In this document: positions 53,125-62,120 of the stretch, piece by piece
How the letters are laid out: every line of letters begins with the position of its first letter
Position numbering within the stretch: position 1 is the first letter of the stretch
Assembly: GCF_001316435.1 (NCBI RefSeq)
Contig: NZ_JXLL01000008.1
Span: 1-64,000 of the forward strand
Reading direction: 5' to 3'
Source: Caloranaerobacter sp. TR13
Lineage (GTDB): Bacteria; Bacillota; Clostridia; Tissierellales; Thermohalobacteraceae
Length of the DNA: 64,000 nt
Notes under the pieces: model-generated
Databases searched by the model: none
Seen by the model: the letters and a program-made list of their open reading frames with translations, nothing else
What the model was told of the DNA's origin: nothing
Made by a program: the position numbers and the translations under genes

Positions 53125-55020
53125 TTAATCTTCCTTTTCATAGATCTCTTTTCGTTTTTTACTCTTAGGTAAAATCTGCTCATTTTCAACTAATTCAATT
53201 TTCGCTCCCAACTCTTTTTCTATCAATTCAATGTTATTTAGTTTTACATTTACATTCCATTTTCTTTCAGCTTCCTTTACTTCTTCACCAGCCATAACAG
53301 TTTTTAGCATTGCTAAAGCTCTTATTGCATCCTCTTTACATAATGTGTTATTAGATAAAATTTCATTTTCTATACCTTGTTCTGATTTGTTAAGATCCAC
53401 CATATATTTCATGTGTTCATTCCCAACCACTAATGCACCTTGATTTGCAGCAAAAGTCATTCCAACAACAGGGATACCTCTCTTTCCTACTTGCTCATGA
53501 TGACTTGCAAAGTCTATATGGTTATTTCCAAAACCTTCTGTTGTTATTATTGCACCATCTAAATCCATTGTTTCAACAAGCATACCTAATCTTTCTGAAA
53601 CATAGAATTTTTCAGAATTTATCTGAGGTGAACCAACGAAAATAACACCTACTAAATCTATTTCTTCATCTTTCATAGCTTCAATTACAAGAGGTTCTCT
53701 CCAATAATGTCTTGAAGTTTCTTTAGATGCTGGTCCAATACATGTCAATGCATGTATTCCACCGTCTAGAACTTCAAGTGGAGATAAAACGATTGGTATG
53801 TTTCCTAGGTCAACATTAGGCTTACCGCCCAATATACCAACTGGCTCAACAGGTAGAATTAAATTGTCATGCATAGCTCCTTGGCCCATAATTTCTTTTA
53901 TTATAGCCACTTTTTTCTTTTCAGGTCTTCTATATTGCACTAATTCTTCTACTTCAGAAACTAAATTATCGTCTAATTTTTTCAATGCTTCTCTAATTTC
54001 TTGAGTTATATAATCTGAAGCTTTATGCGCAGCTAATGGCCCCGGTCTTTCCATATTTGTATGTTCTTTAATTGTTACCTGAGTTTTTATAAAAATTTCG
54101 CCTTTATCTGGAGCACCAGGTCTACCCCACATTATATTTCTCTCAAGTATACCTTCTGAAGAACCAAATTCACCTATCTGTACTCCGTTTTCATCTGTAC
54201 CAGTAACCATCATTATTACTCCATCTAGTACTCTTGTAACACCTTCTCCTAATTTACCTTCTTCTTTTGTTGCAATTGGTTGAACATCCATTATAGTTTC
54301 ACTATATTGGTTATATTTATCAGGAGTAATAATATCTAATTTAATATCAGTTACTAAATCATCTGCATTAACAGCGTCTTTACATATGTCTTTCCTTATA
54401 TATAAAGTAGTTCCTTCAATTTTAGTTTCATCTCCAAATTTAACTGTATCAATTTTATAATGTTTTTTTATTAATTTTCTGATAGCTTTTGGCTTAAGTT
54501 CTTGTTTTTGCTTTTCTTTTTCTATAGCAACTTGATTTATGTTGTTTTTTTGCTCTAATATATCTTGATTAGTATCTAATGCTTGTCCATTATAGCCATA
54601 TATAAAAGGTATCTCTAAATTAATATCTTTACCTTCTCCAATGTGAATCTTAATAACTTGACTATTCATTTTTGTATTATCAATATTCGTACATGTTAAA
54701 ATTTGTTTGCTAGCCTCAATATTTTTCTCCACTATATCTTCTGAAACTTCTTTTTTTTCTTCTTTTAAATTTACACCCTCTAATAAATCAGGAGTTAATG
54801 GTGTAAGAGCATCAATTGTTTTAATTAATTTTGCACCTAAAACTTCTCCAATCTTCAAACAATTTTTAGGTATTTCAAGCAAACCTGAATCTTGTAAATC
54901 TGGCAAAATATTTGGGTCTTCTAATGTAGAAGGTTCGATAATAGTACCTGCTTCAAATCTACAACAAGTTACAGCATAATCATTTTCATGTTGCTTCGCA
55001 GTTTCTGGTGTAATTGACAT
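53125..55020 (-). CDS. prdA: D-proline reductase proprotein PrdA
   Basis: The 631-residue precursor of the 45-kDa and 23-kDa subunits. The N-terminal 190 residues contain the redox-type ITPETAKQHENDYAVTCCRF. The middle contains GEGVTRVLDGVIMMVTGTDE and GQGAMHDNLILPVEPVGILG. Cleavage occurs at ALT-CIGPASKET (Cys about residue 427), which would convert the Cys into the pyruvoyl group of the new N-terminus. The reductive cleavage of D-proline gives 5-aminovalerate. AAGGAGGG precedes the ATG. Between prdC and the small gene. Confidence 0.96.
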   Translation of the reverse strand: MSITPETAKQHENDYAVTCCRFEAGTIIEPSTLEDPNILPDLQDSGLLEIPKNCLKIGEVLGAKLIKTIDALTPLTPDLLEGVNLKEEKKEVSEDIVEKNIEASKQILTCTNIDNTKMNSQVIKIHIGEGKDINLEIPFIYGYNGQALDTNQDILEQKNNINQVAIEKEKQKQELKPKAIRKLIKKHYKIDTVKFGDETKIEGTTLYIRKDICKDAVNADDLVTDIKLDIITPDKYNQYSETIMDVQPIATKEEGKLGEGVTRVLDGVIMMVTGTDENGVQIGEFGSSEGILERNIMWGRPGAPDKGEIFIKTQVTIKEHTNMERPGPLAAHKASDYITQEIREALKKLDDNLVSEVEELVQYRRPEKKKVAIIKEIMGQGAMHDNLILPVEPVGILGGKPNVDLGNIPIVLSPLEVLDGGIHALTCIGPASKETSRHYWREPLVIEAMKDEEIDLVGVIFVGSPQINSEKFYVSERLGMLVETMDLDGAIITTEGFGNNHIDFASHHEQVGKRGIPVVGMTFAANQGALVVGNEHMKYMVDLNKSEQGIENEILSNNTLCKEDAIRALAMLKTVMAGEEVKEAERKWNVNVKLNNIELIEKELGAKIELVENEQILPKSKKRKEIYEKED

Positions 55021-55079
55021 ATTAATATTCCCTCCTTCTGTTGATATTTGTTTTATTAAACTTAAAATTGTAAATAAAA

Positions 55080-56366
55080 TTAACTTTTTCTTCTTCTGTA
55101 CAACCTATGTCCAGCTGCTCTCAAAATATGATCTGTACTATGATATACAACTACTCCTAACCTAGGAGCTACTTTCATCACAGTATTTGTTCAATCTTCA
55201 CATGTACCGGTTATTATCGCTTCAGCTCCTTGTTTTCTTAAAAACAGAACTTTTTCAGCTTGTCCAGGACACACTCCTGGTTTTTCACATCTAAATCTTC
55301 CACTAACTTCTATCATTCTTTTACATTTTGTAATAGCAACAACTTTAGCATCCATTCCTTCAGCAATTTGTTTTAATCTATCTTCTTGAGCACCACATTC
55401 ACAAGCTATTAATCCTACTTTTCTCTTTTCAGTTGGAAATGGCATGCTTACAATAATACCGCCTGTTGTCTTGATAATAGGATCATTTTCATCTGATCTT
55501 CTACCAGTAAAAGGACCACCCATAATTATTTCACCATAAGGTTCAATATATCCACCTGCTATTTCTATATAATGTTTTATTGGGAATCCGATTGGTACAT
55601 CAAAAAATATTTTACCTTTTTTTGAATCTTTTATTCTCCCACCTAATGTTATATCTTTAGTAATTACAGGTTTCCTCTCCTCAATAGCCAAAACGATATT
55701 TTTTAACGTTTCTACATTAATAACTACAGCTTTAGCTTCTAGTGGTAATTGTCCTGGTTTCAGTTCAATACCTAAAAGTTCTCTAATTATTACTCTTTCA
55801 TCTCCAGCTGGATAAATATCTGGTAAAAACTTAACTTCTAAATTTTCTTCATCTTTACATGATCTCCCAATAGAAATAATCGCTTTTTTATGTTTAGTTT
55901 TTATCGCTATATATCCTTTAGATGCATTTGTTATCTCCATTACATACTTCATACCTCTTACAATCATCTCTGGTTTTTCTTCTATTAATTTTATATTGTG
56001 GTTTAAAATTGGTTCGCATTCTGCAGCATTTGCTATTACATATCCACCTTCTAAGTCGACATTTAACTTAACATGAGTCGGAAATCCTGCTCCACCTGCT
56101 CCAACAACTCCTGCCTCTTTAATAGCTTCTAAATAATTATCTGTTTCCTTTATCTTTTGATATTCATCTGGTTGTTTTTCAAAAGCTTCAATAAATACAT
56201 AATCATCATTTAATTCGATTACTTTTCCATAAACACTCGAATGTATATTTGTTCCTAAACCGTCTGGTACTGCTATAAGCTGGCCTTTTGTAACTTCATC
56301 TCCTTTTTTTACTATTGGTTTGCATCTGTTCCCCACATGCTGTTTTAATGGCAAAATGATTCTCAT
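55080..56366 (-). CDS. prdC: proline reductase electron-transfer selenoprotein PrdC (in-frame UGA)
   Basis: An RnfC-like protein thought to pass electrons to the reductase. The frame goes through TGA at 55191-55193 (codon 392), giving GTCED-U-TNTVMKVAPRLG and ending HRLYRRRKS at 55080; full length 428 residues. The CxxU pair is the known PrdC redox motif. Other landmarks: KPIVKKGDEVTKGQLIAVPD at the biotin-lipoyl-like start, GVVGAGGAGFPTHVKLN and AAECEPILNHNI (RnfC-type), and CECGAQEDRLKQI. First gene of the operon, directly behind the sigma-54 promoter. Confidence 0.95.
55154..55168 (-). promoter_or_regulatory. SECIS-like hairpin of prdC
   Basis: A 6-bp CTCCTA/TAGGAG stem with GGT loop begins 22 bases after the UGA; the outer AG/GT bases can extend it. 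Placement and the GU-containing loop agree with a bacterial SECIS element. Confidence 0.6.
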
Positions 56367-56409
56367 TTCTTCACCACCTTTCTAATAATTAACTCTTGTA
56401 ATTAATTCT

Positions 56410-56426
56410 TGCAAATATTATGCCAA
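56410..56426 (-). promoter_or_regulatory. sigma-54 promoter of the prd operon
   Basis: On the minus strand TTGGCATAATATTTGCA is a consensus -24/-12 promoter (TGGCA-N6-TTGCA; GG and GC spaced correctly). Transcription should begin near 56399, about 33 bases before the prdC ATG. Confidence 0.92.
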
Positions 56427-56495
56427 AATTATTATTATATTTTTTTATAAACTATCTATAATTTGTCTAAGAAAAAACTTTTTCACAAAAATGAT

Positions 56496-56511
56496 TGTCA
56501 ATTTTTTGACA
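56496..56511 (-). promoter_or_regulatory. proximal upstream activator site, TGTCAA-N4-TTGACA
   Basis: A perfect 16-bp palindrome centred about 104 bases upstream of the inferred start point, the normal distance for an enhancer of a sigma-54 activator. The same sequence pattern occurs twice more at 56643-56676. PrdR is the obvious candidate to bind it (inference). Confidence 0.75.
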
Positions 56512-56633
56512 TACAAAAACAATATTTTAACATTTTAAATAAATTAAAAAAGATGGATTATTTTAATATCCATCTCACAAATCCTAGTTTTAGACTTAAA
56601 TTAATAATTTAATAAGATTAATAATTTATTATA

Positions 56634-56685
56634 ATAAATAAGTGTCAAATAATTGACGCTCGTCAATTATTTGACACTTATTTAT
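56634..56685. promoter_or_regulatory. perfect 25-bp palindrome over the prdR stop codon, containing two activator sites
   Basis: Arms 56634-56658 and 56661-56685 are exact inverse complements with a 2-base spacer. Each arm contains one copy of the activator palindrome: TGTCAA-N4-TTGACG at 56643-56658 and CGTCAA-N4-TTGACA at 56661-56676, centres 18 bp apart. The RNA would form a long AT-rich hairpin immediately at the end of prdR. It can therefore serve as both terminator/stabiliser and enhancer. Confidence 0.8.
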
Positions 56686-58432
56686 CAATCTTTATATTAT
56701 AACTGCTAATTTTATAATACAATGTACTCCTTGGTATATTTAGTAATTTGGCTGCTTCAGCTTTATTGGATTTTGAAACCTTTAAAGCTTTCTTTATTAA
56801 ATCTACTTCTAATCTTTTTATAGCTTCGTTCAAATCTAAAATACATTCTTCCTGAGATTGATCACAATGTTTATTTTTTAATAAAATATGATTTGGAATA
56901 ATATCTTTACTAATGTAGCTGTTTTTAGAAAAAATAATTAAATACTCAATAATATTTTTCAACTCCCTAACATTCCCTTTCCATTCATAATTTGTTAATA
57001 TGTCATAAACATCTTTTTCAATTTCAGGAAGTTTCAAACTATTTCTTTTACAAATACTTTCTATAAAATAATCAATTAATAAGACTATATCTTCTTTTCT
57101 TTCTCTCAAAGGTGGTATGTTAATTTCTACTACATTTAATCTATAATATAAATCTTCTCTAAATTTACCTTCTTTAATTAGTTTTTTCAAATCTTTATTT
57201 GTTGCAGAGATAACTCTTGTATTTATTTTAATATTTTTAGTTCCTCCTACCCTTCTTATTTCTTTTTCTTGTAAAACTCTTAATAATTTAGCTTGCATAA
57301 ATAAAGGCATCTCACCAATTTCATCTAAAAATATAGTACCATTATTAGCAAGTTCAAAAAGACCTATTTTCCCTTTTTTATTTGCGCCTGAAAAAGCTCC
57401 TCCTTCATACCCAAAAAGTTCACTTTCAAGTAATTCACTTGGAATAGCACTACAATTTACTGGTACAAACAATCCTTTTTTACCACTATATTCATGTATC
57501 GCTCTTGCAAAAACCTCTTTTCCTGTTCCGCTTTCACCAGTTATTAAAATAGATATATCAGATTTCGACACTTGTTTTGCTATCTCTACTTTTTCTAGTA
57601 TTTTATCACTTTTTCCAATAATATGACTAAAACTGTTACTAGAATATTTATCAACTTCTTTTTTTAGATAATTTAATGTATTTGTAACTTTTTCTAACTT
57701 TTCAGATAACCCCATTACTTCAGTAATATCTCTATCAGTTGATACAACTCCCAAAAATTCTCCTTTAATATATATTGGAAAAATACTTAGAATAACAAAT
57801 GAGTCTTCTTTTGGTTTATGTAAAGCATTATATATCGGTTTTTTATCTTTCAAAACTTTCCACATCATTGCGTTAGGGAAAAAATCAGTTATTTTTTTGC
57901 CTATTATTTCATGAAACTTAACACCATATAATTCCTCAGACTTTTTATTCCATAAAACTACTATCCCTTCTTTATTAATGACACAAACTGCTTCATTTAT
58001 ATTGCTAATAATATTATCTAACTGAACACTTAATTCTTCAACTCTCATATAATAATAATCTCGTATTTCTTTTATCCTTATGACACCTATCAGCTTATTG
58101 TTCTCAATAACTGGTAATCTTCCAATTTTATTACTCAACATAATATCTCTACATTTTGAAATATCTTCCTCTTTATCTATTGTTATTAATTTGCTATTCA
58201 TATACTCTTTAACAGGTAAATTCTCATTTAAATTATTTTTTTTAATATTCGATATATCTTTTAAGGTAATTAAACCTATTAAGTCTTTATTTTCATTTAT
58301 AATAAACATTTCTACCAAATTATTCGCTAACATTTTTTCAATAGAAGAATTCAATTTTTCATTCTCATCTATCAATAAAAAATCTTTTGACATAACATCT
58401 TTTACTAACATTTTTTCAAAATTATAAAACAT
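56678..58432 (-). CDS. prdR: sigma-54-dependent activator PrdR (CBS-CBS-PAS-AAA-Fis)
   Basis: The proline-responsive activator of the prd genes, 584 residues. Two CBS domains (about 10-120; MSKDFLLIDENEKLNSSIEK and GRLPVIENNKLIGVIRIKEI), a PAS domain (about 135-235; ISNINEAVCVINKEGIVVLW and VSTDRDITEVMG), a short coiled coil, the AAA+ core (about 270-505; Walker A ITGESGTGKEVFARAIHEYS, GGAFSGANKKGKIGLFELAN, Walker B TIFLDEIGEMP) and a C-terminal Fis helix-turn-helix (AAKLLNIPRSTLYYKIS). The sigma-54 contact loop reads GAFSGA rather than GAFTGA. The best start is the fourth codon of the frame, 9 bases after AAGG. Lies upstream of and co-oriented with the operon it should control. Confidence 0.94.
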   Translation of the reverse strand: MFYNFEKMLVKDVMSKDFLLIDENEKLNSSIEKMLANNLVEMFIINENKDLIGLITLKDISNIKKNNLNENLPVKEYMNSKLITIDKEEDISKCRDIMLSNKIGRLPVIENNKLIGVIRIKEIRDYYYMRVEELSVQLDNIISNINEAVCVINKEGIVVLWNKKSEELYGVKFHEIIGKKITDFFPNAMMWKVLKDKKPIYNALHKPKEDSFVILSIFPIYIKGEFLGVVSTDRDITEVMGLSEKLEKVTNTLNYLKKEVDKYSSNSFSHIIGKSDKILEKVEIAKQVSKSDISILITGESGTGKEVFARAIHEYSGKKGLFVPVNCSAIPSELLESELFGYEGGAFSGANKKGKIGLFELANNGTIFLDEIGEMPLFMQAKLLRVLQEKEIRRVGGTKNIKINTRVISATNKDLKKLIKEGKFREDLYYRLNVVEINIPPLRERKEDIVLLIDYFIESICKRNSLKLPEIEKDVYDILTNYEWKGNVRELKNIIEYLIIFSKNSYISKDIIPNHILLKNKHCDQSQEECILDLNEAIKRLEVDLIKKALKVSKSNKAEAAKLLNIPRSTLYYKISSYNIKIDK

Positions 58433-58674
58433 TATCATCATCCTTGTAAATGTAATATTTAGAAACCACTAATTTTCACACTCTTAAAAGTAATTTATTT
58501 GTCAATTTGATCACACTTTTGATTTACATATGTCACATATAAATTTTGAATATATAACTTCTATTTTCCAATTTTACTTTGAATTTATATTAGCATGGAT
58601 TTACTAAAATAACAATGATAAATTTACAAAAAATTAAGTCAATATACGTCATAATTAAATATCTTTAATTCTAA
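58433..58674. other. prdR upstream region
   Basis: AT-rich spacer holding the prdR promoter. I see no convincing sigma-A promoter pair and no copy of the TGTCAA-N4-TTGACA site. Nothing else is recognisable. Confidence 0.5.
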
Positions 58675-58762
58675 ATAAATATTTTTTATGTCTTATACCT
58701 ATTATTTTCTCCTTAACTAATTTCAACCTTAACTTCTAAATCGTTAGAAAGATTATTGTATA
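58675..58762 (-). pseudogene. decayed fragment of pabA
   Basis: About 88 bases match the interior of pabA (46539-46625) at roughly four bases in five with one or two indels. The shared part encodes the region around DLEVTAETDKGEIMGIRHKK. Further along, 58822-58840 (AACTATCTGTTTTCA) also matches sequence just upstream of intact pabA near 47090, so the copy once included the gene's flank. No frame remains. Confidence 0.75.
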
Positions 58763-58867
58763 TTATTAATTATTCGTGATTAGCCATAAAAACATTGACT
58801 ATTGCTAATGATATTAGCTAGAAAACTATCTGTTTTCATAAATCTATTTGTTTATATTTGTAATGGT

Positions 58868-58907
58868 GAAAAATATAAATTGGAACAGCAATTTACTGTC
58901 CCAATTT
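58868..58907 (-). terminator. purine operon terminator overlapping the purD stop codon
   Basis: On the minus strand AAATTGGGACAG pairs with CTGTTCCAATTT (one G-T) around a 7-base loop containing the purD TAA, followed by ATATTTTTC. Confidence 0.82.
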
Positions 58908-60152
58908 GGCTATATCTTTTCTATAATATATATTTTCAAAATTAATCTTTTCGATATTATTATATACAACCTCTCTAACCTCTTCTAAAGAATCTCCTAA
59001 AGCTACAATCGTAAGTACTCTCCCTCCATTTGTATATATTTTACCATCTACCTTTTTCGTTCCTCCATGAAAAACAACAACCTCTTTATCAACTTTGTCT
59101 AATCCTGTAATTAGCTTTCCTTTTTCATAGCTTACTGGGTAACCTTCAGATGCTGCAACCACACATACACAATGCCTATCATCCCACTTCAAATCATCTT
59201 CTGTCAATTTTCCAGATAGAGTTTTTTCAAAAATATCAATTATATCGCTTTTTAACCTTGGAAGTATTACTTCAGTTTCAGGGTCACCCATTCTAACATT
59301 AAATTCTAAAACTTTAGGACCATTCTTTGTAAGCATAAGTCCTATGAATAAAATTCCTCGATAAATTATTTTTTCCATATTTAATCCATACATGATACGA
59401 TCCAATATTTCTTCTCTAATAGTATTTTTTAATGCTTGAGTAAACAATGGATGTGGTGAAAAACACCCCATACCACCTGTATTAGGTCCTTTATCACCTT
59501 CAAATATCTTTTTATAATCTTTAGCACTCTCCAAAGGTATTATTTTTTTACCGTCAATAATACATAAAAGAGATGCTTCTATGCCTTCTAAATATTCTTC
59601 GATAATTATATTTTCACCAGATAAACCGAACTTTTTCTCTTCCATCATATCAATTATAGCTTTTTCTGCTTCTTGCCTAGTTTCACAAATCGCTACACCT
59701 TTGCCACCTGCTAAACCGTCTGCCTTTATTACCAAAGGGGATTCAAAACTATCGAGAGCTTTAATTGCATTTTTACTATTTTTAAAGGTTTTATATTTGG
59801 CTGTAGGTATGTTATACTTTTCCATAAATTTTTTAGCAAATATTTTACTACCTTCTAACATTGCACCTTTTTTATCCGGACCAATTATCTTAAGACCTTT
59901 CTCTTTAAATTTATCAACAATTCCATCTACTAGTGGTGCTTCAGGACCTACTATAGTCAAATCTACATTTTCTTTTAAAGCAAATCCTAATAAAAGTTCT
60001 ATATCTTCAGCTCTTATTTTTACACACTCAGCAATATCACTTATTCCTCCGTTACCAGGTATACAATATATTTTACTTACCTTTGGACTTTTAGAAACCT
60101 TCCAAGCTATTGCATGTTCCCTTGCACCACTGCCTACAACTAAAACCTTCAT
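58893..60152 (-). CDS. purD: phosphoribosylamine-glycine ligase
   Basis: ATP-grasp enzyme joining glycine to phosphoribosylamine (GAR synthetase). The 419-residue protein has the typical start MKVLVVGSGAREHAIAWKV, GPEAPLVDGIVDKF, VIKADGLAGGKGVAI, IIEEYLEGIEASLLCI, KIFEGDKGPNTGGMGCFSPH and LEFNVRMGDPETEVILPRL with metal ligands. Last gene of the pur operon seen here, after a repeat-filled gap. Confidence 0.97.
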   Translation of the reverse strand: MKVLVVGSGAREHAIAWKVSKSPKVSKIYCIPGNGGISDIAECVKIRAEDIELLLGFALKENVDLTIVGPEAPLVDGIVDKFKEKGLKIIGPDKKGAMLEGSKIFAKKFMEKYNIPTAKYKTFKNSKNAIKALDSFESPLVIKADGLAGGKGVAICETRQEAEKAIIDMMEEKKFGLSGENIIIEEYLEGIEASLLCIIDGKKIIPLESAKDYKKIFEGDKGPNTGGMGCFSPHPLFTQALKNTIREEILDRIMYGLNMEKIIYRGILFIGLMLTKNGPKVLEFNVRMGDPETEVILPRLKSDIIDIFEKTLSGKLTEDDLKWDDRHCVCVVAASEGYPVSYEKGKLITGLDKVDKEVVVFHGGTKKVDGKIYTNGGRVLTIVALGDSLEEVREVVYNNIEKINFENIYYRKDIAKLGQ

Positions 60153-60171
60153 TATCCGCTCATCCTTTCAT

Positions 60172-60409
60172 TTTCGCTATTCGCATTTCGCTTTTCGATA
60201 TTCGTCAATCGACTATGGACTGATAGCTGTTAGCTGATAGCCTAAATTCTCAATTCTCCATTTTCAATCTAAACTAGTACCAAGCACCAAGTACCCAGTA
60301 CCTAATATTAAATTTTCAATTTTACATTTTTTATCTCTGTCCTCCGTACCCTGTTCCCTGTTCTCTATTGTCTAATTCCAGTACCTAGCACCAAGTACCA
60401 AGTACCCAA
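60172..60409 (-). repeat. heptad repeat tract 7 between purH and purD
   Basis: Thirty-four consecutive 7-base units with no phase slip over 238 bases. The order is TTTCGCT, TGATAGC, CTCAATT, GTACCAA, ATTTTCA, TTCCCTG and TACCAAG types. It fills nearly the whole 258-base intercistronic gap and abuts the purH stop codon. Confidence 0.95.
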
Positions 60410-60410
60410 T

Positions 60411-61943
60411 TTAATGCTTAAAATGCCTCATACCTGTAAATACCATAGCTATACCATATTTATTTGCTGCTTCAATAGACTCTTTATCTCTAATAGAACC
60501 ACCTGGTTGAATAATTGCAGTTATTCCTGCTTTAAAAGCTGCTTCTACACAATCAGGAAATGGAAAAAATGCATCAGATGCCATTACGCTATTTTCAACC
60601 CGACTTCCACCTTGTTTTATAGCATTCTCTAATGCCCATATTCTACTAACCTGACCAGGACCAATAGCAACAGTCCCTTTATTCTTAGCTAATACAATTG
60701 CATTAGATTTTACATTTTTCACTGCCTTCCAAGCGAATAATAAATCTTCTAATTCTTTTTCAGTAGGTTTTCTCTCTGTTACAAATTTAAGTTCATCTTG
60801 TATAAGCTTAGTATTTCTATCTTGAATTAGTATTCCACCTAGTACTCTTTTAATATCATATCCTCTTTCTTCTCTTGCAGTAATTTCTGGTAAAGCAAGT
60901 AACCTAATATTTTTCTTAGAAGTAAGTACTTCCAAAGCTTCAGTAGTATACGAAGGAGCTATCACTACTTCTATGAATATTTTATTTATCATCTCGGCAG
61001 TTTCTCTATCAATTTCCCTATTTGCAGCAATAATTCCACCAAATATTGACACTTTATCTGACTCATATGCTTTTTGAAATGCTTCACTAATGGTACTTCC
61101 ACTACCTACACCACATGGATTAGTATGTTTTACAGCAACCACAGTCGGTTCTTCAAACTCCTTTAAAATCTCTAATGCACCATTTGTATCATTTATGTTA
61201 TTAAAAGATAATTCTTTTCCATGGAGTTGTTTCGCCTGCCCTAGAGTCCCTTTTATTGGATACACATTAGTATAAAATGCTGCTTTTTGATGAGGATTTT
61301 CTCCATATCTTAAATCTTGCTTTTTCTCAAATGTTAAAGTAATCAAATCTGGCATCTCTATATTGGCTCTTTTATTAAAATACTCTGATATTAATGCATC
61401 ATAATGGCTTGTATATTGAAATACTTTAGCAGCAAGATATTCTTTAGTTTTTAAACTTACCTCTTTATTTTCCTTCAACTCATTTATTACTTTATCATAA
61501 TCATTAGGGTCTATTATAACTGTAACGTATTTATAGTTTTTAGCTGCTGCTCTAAGCATAGATGGGCCGCCTATATCAATATTTTCTATTATATCTTCAT
61601 GAGTTGCATTAAGTTTACTTACTGTTTCTTTAAATGGATATAGATTATTAACAACCATATCTATACAATCTATTTCAAGCTCTTTTAAAGTTTTAATATG
61701 CTCATCGTTATCTCTTATCGCTAATAATCCTCCATGAATTTTAGGGTGCAAAGTCTTTACTCTTCCATCAAGGCATTCAGGAAAACCTGTTACATCTGAA
61801 ACATCTATAGTTTCTATTCCATTTTCAGCAAGTTTTCTTCTTGTTCCTCCAGTCGATATAATTTCCCATCCTAATTCCTTTAACTTTCTTGAAAATTCTA
61901 CTATTCCTGTTTTATCATAAACGCTAATAAGTGCTCTTTTCAA
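60411..61943 (-). CDS. purH: bifunctional AICAR transformylase/IMP cyclohydrolase
   Basis: Carries out the last two steps to IMP. The 510-residue protein has the cyclohydrolase N-domain ([68 protein letters not shown]) and the transformylase C-domain ([15 protein letters not shown], with the catalytic Lys-His in [29 protein letters not shown] and [10 protein letters not shown]). The start codon is TTG at 61943, 9 bases after GGGAGG. Between purN and purD. Confidence 0.97.
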   Translation of the reverse strand: MKRALISVYDKTGIVEFSRKLKELGWEIISTGGTRRKLAENGIETIDVSDVTGFPECLDGRVKTLHPKIHGGLLAIRDNDEHIKTLKELEIDCIDMVVNNLYPFKETVSKLNATHEDIIENIDIGGPSMLRAAAKNYKYVTVIIDPNDYDKVINELKENKEVSLKTKEYLAAKVFQYTSHYDALISEYFNKRANIEMPDLITLTFEKKQDLRYGENPHQKAAFYTNVYPIKGTLGQAKQLHGKELSFNNINDTNGALEILKEFEEPTVVAVKHTNPCGVGSGSTISEAFQKAYESDKVSIFGGIIAANREIDRETAEMINKIFIEVVIAPSYTTEALEVLTSKKNIRLLALPEITAREERGYDIKRVLGGILIQDRNTKLIQDELKFVTERKPTEKELEDLLFAWKAVKNVKSNAIVLAKNKGTVAIGPGQVSRIWALENAIKQGGSRVENSVMASDAFFPFPDCVEAAFKAGITAIIQPGGSIRDKESIEAANKYGIAMVFTGMRHFKH

Positions 61944-61973
61944 AGTAAAATACCTCCCTTTTTATATGAGTTA

Positions 61974-62120
61974 CCAGTTGCCAGTTCTCTGTTCTCTGTC
62001 CCCTGTTCTCTAATATCCTAGTCCCCAGCACCCAGTACCCAGTATCTAGTACCCAGCACCAAGTACCTAGTACCAAGTACCCAGCACCTAGTACCAAGTA
62101 CCCAGCACCTAGTACCTAAT
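61974..62120 (-). repeat. heptad repeat tract 8 between purN and purH
   Basis: Twenty-one consecutive 7-base units, TCTGTTC type followed by ACCCAGT/ACCTAGT/ACCAAGT type, without phase slip. The last two units belong to the coding end of purN and provide its stop codon. Confidence 0.95.

Noticed and set aside
59581-60237. Long plus-strand reading frame opposite purD
   Set aside because: It mirrors the strongly conserved purD frame, has no ribosome-binding site and runs into the heptad tract.
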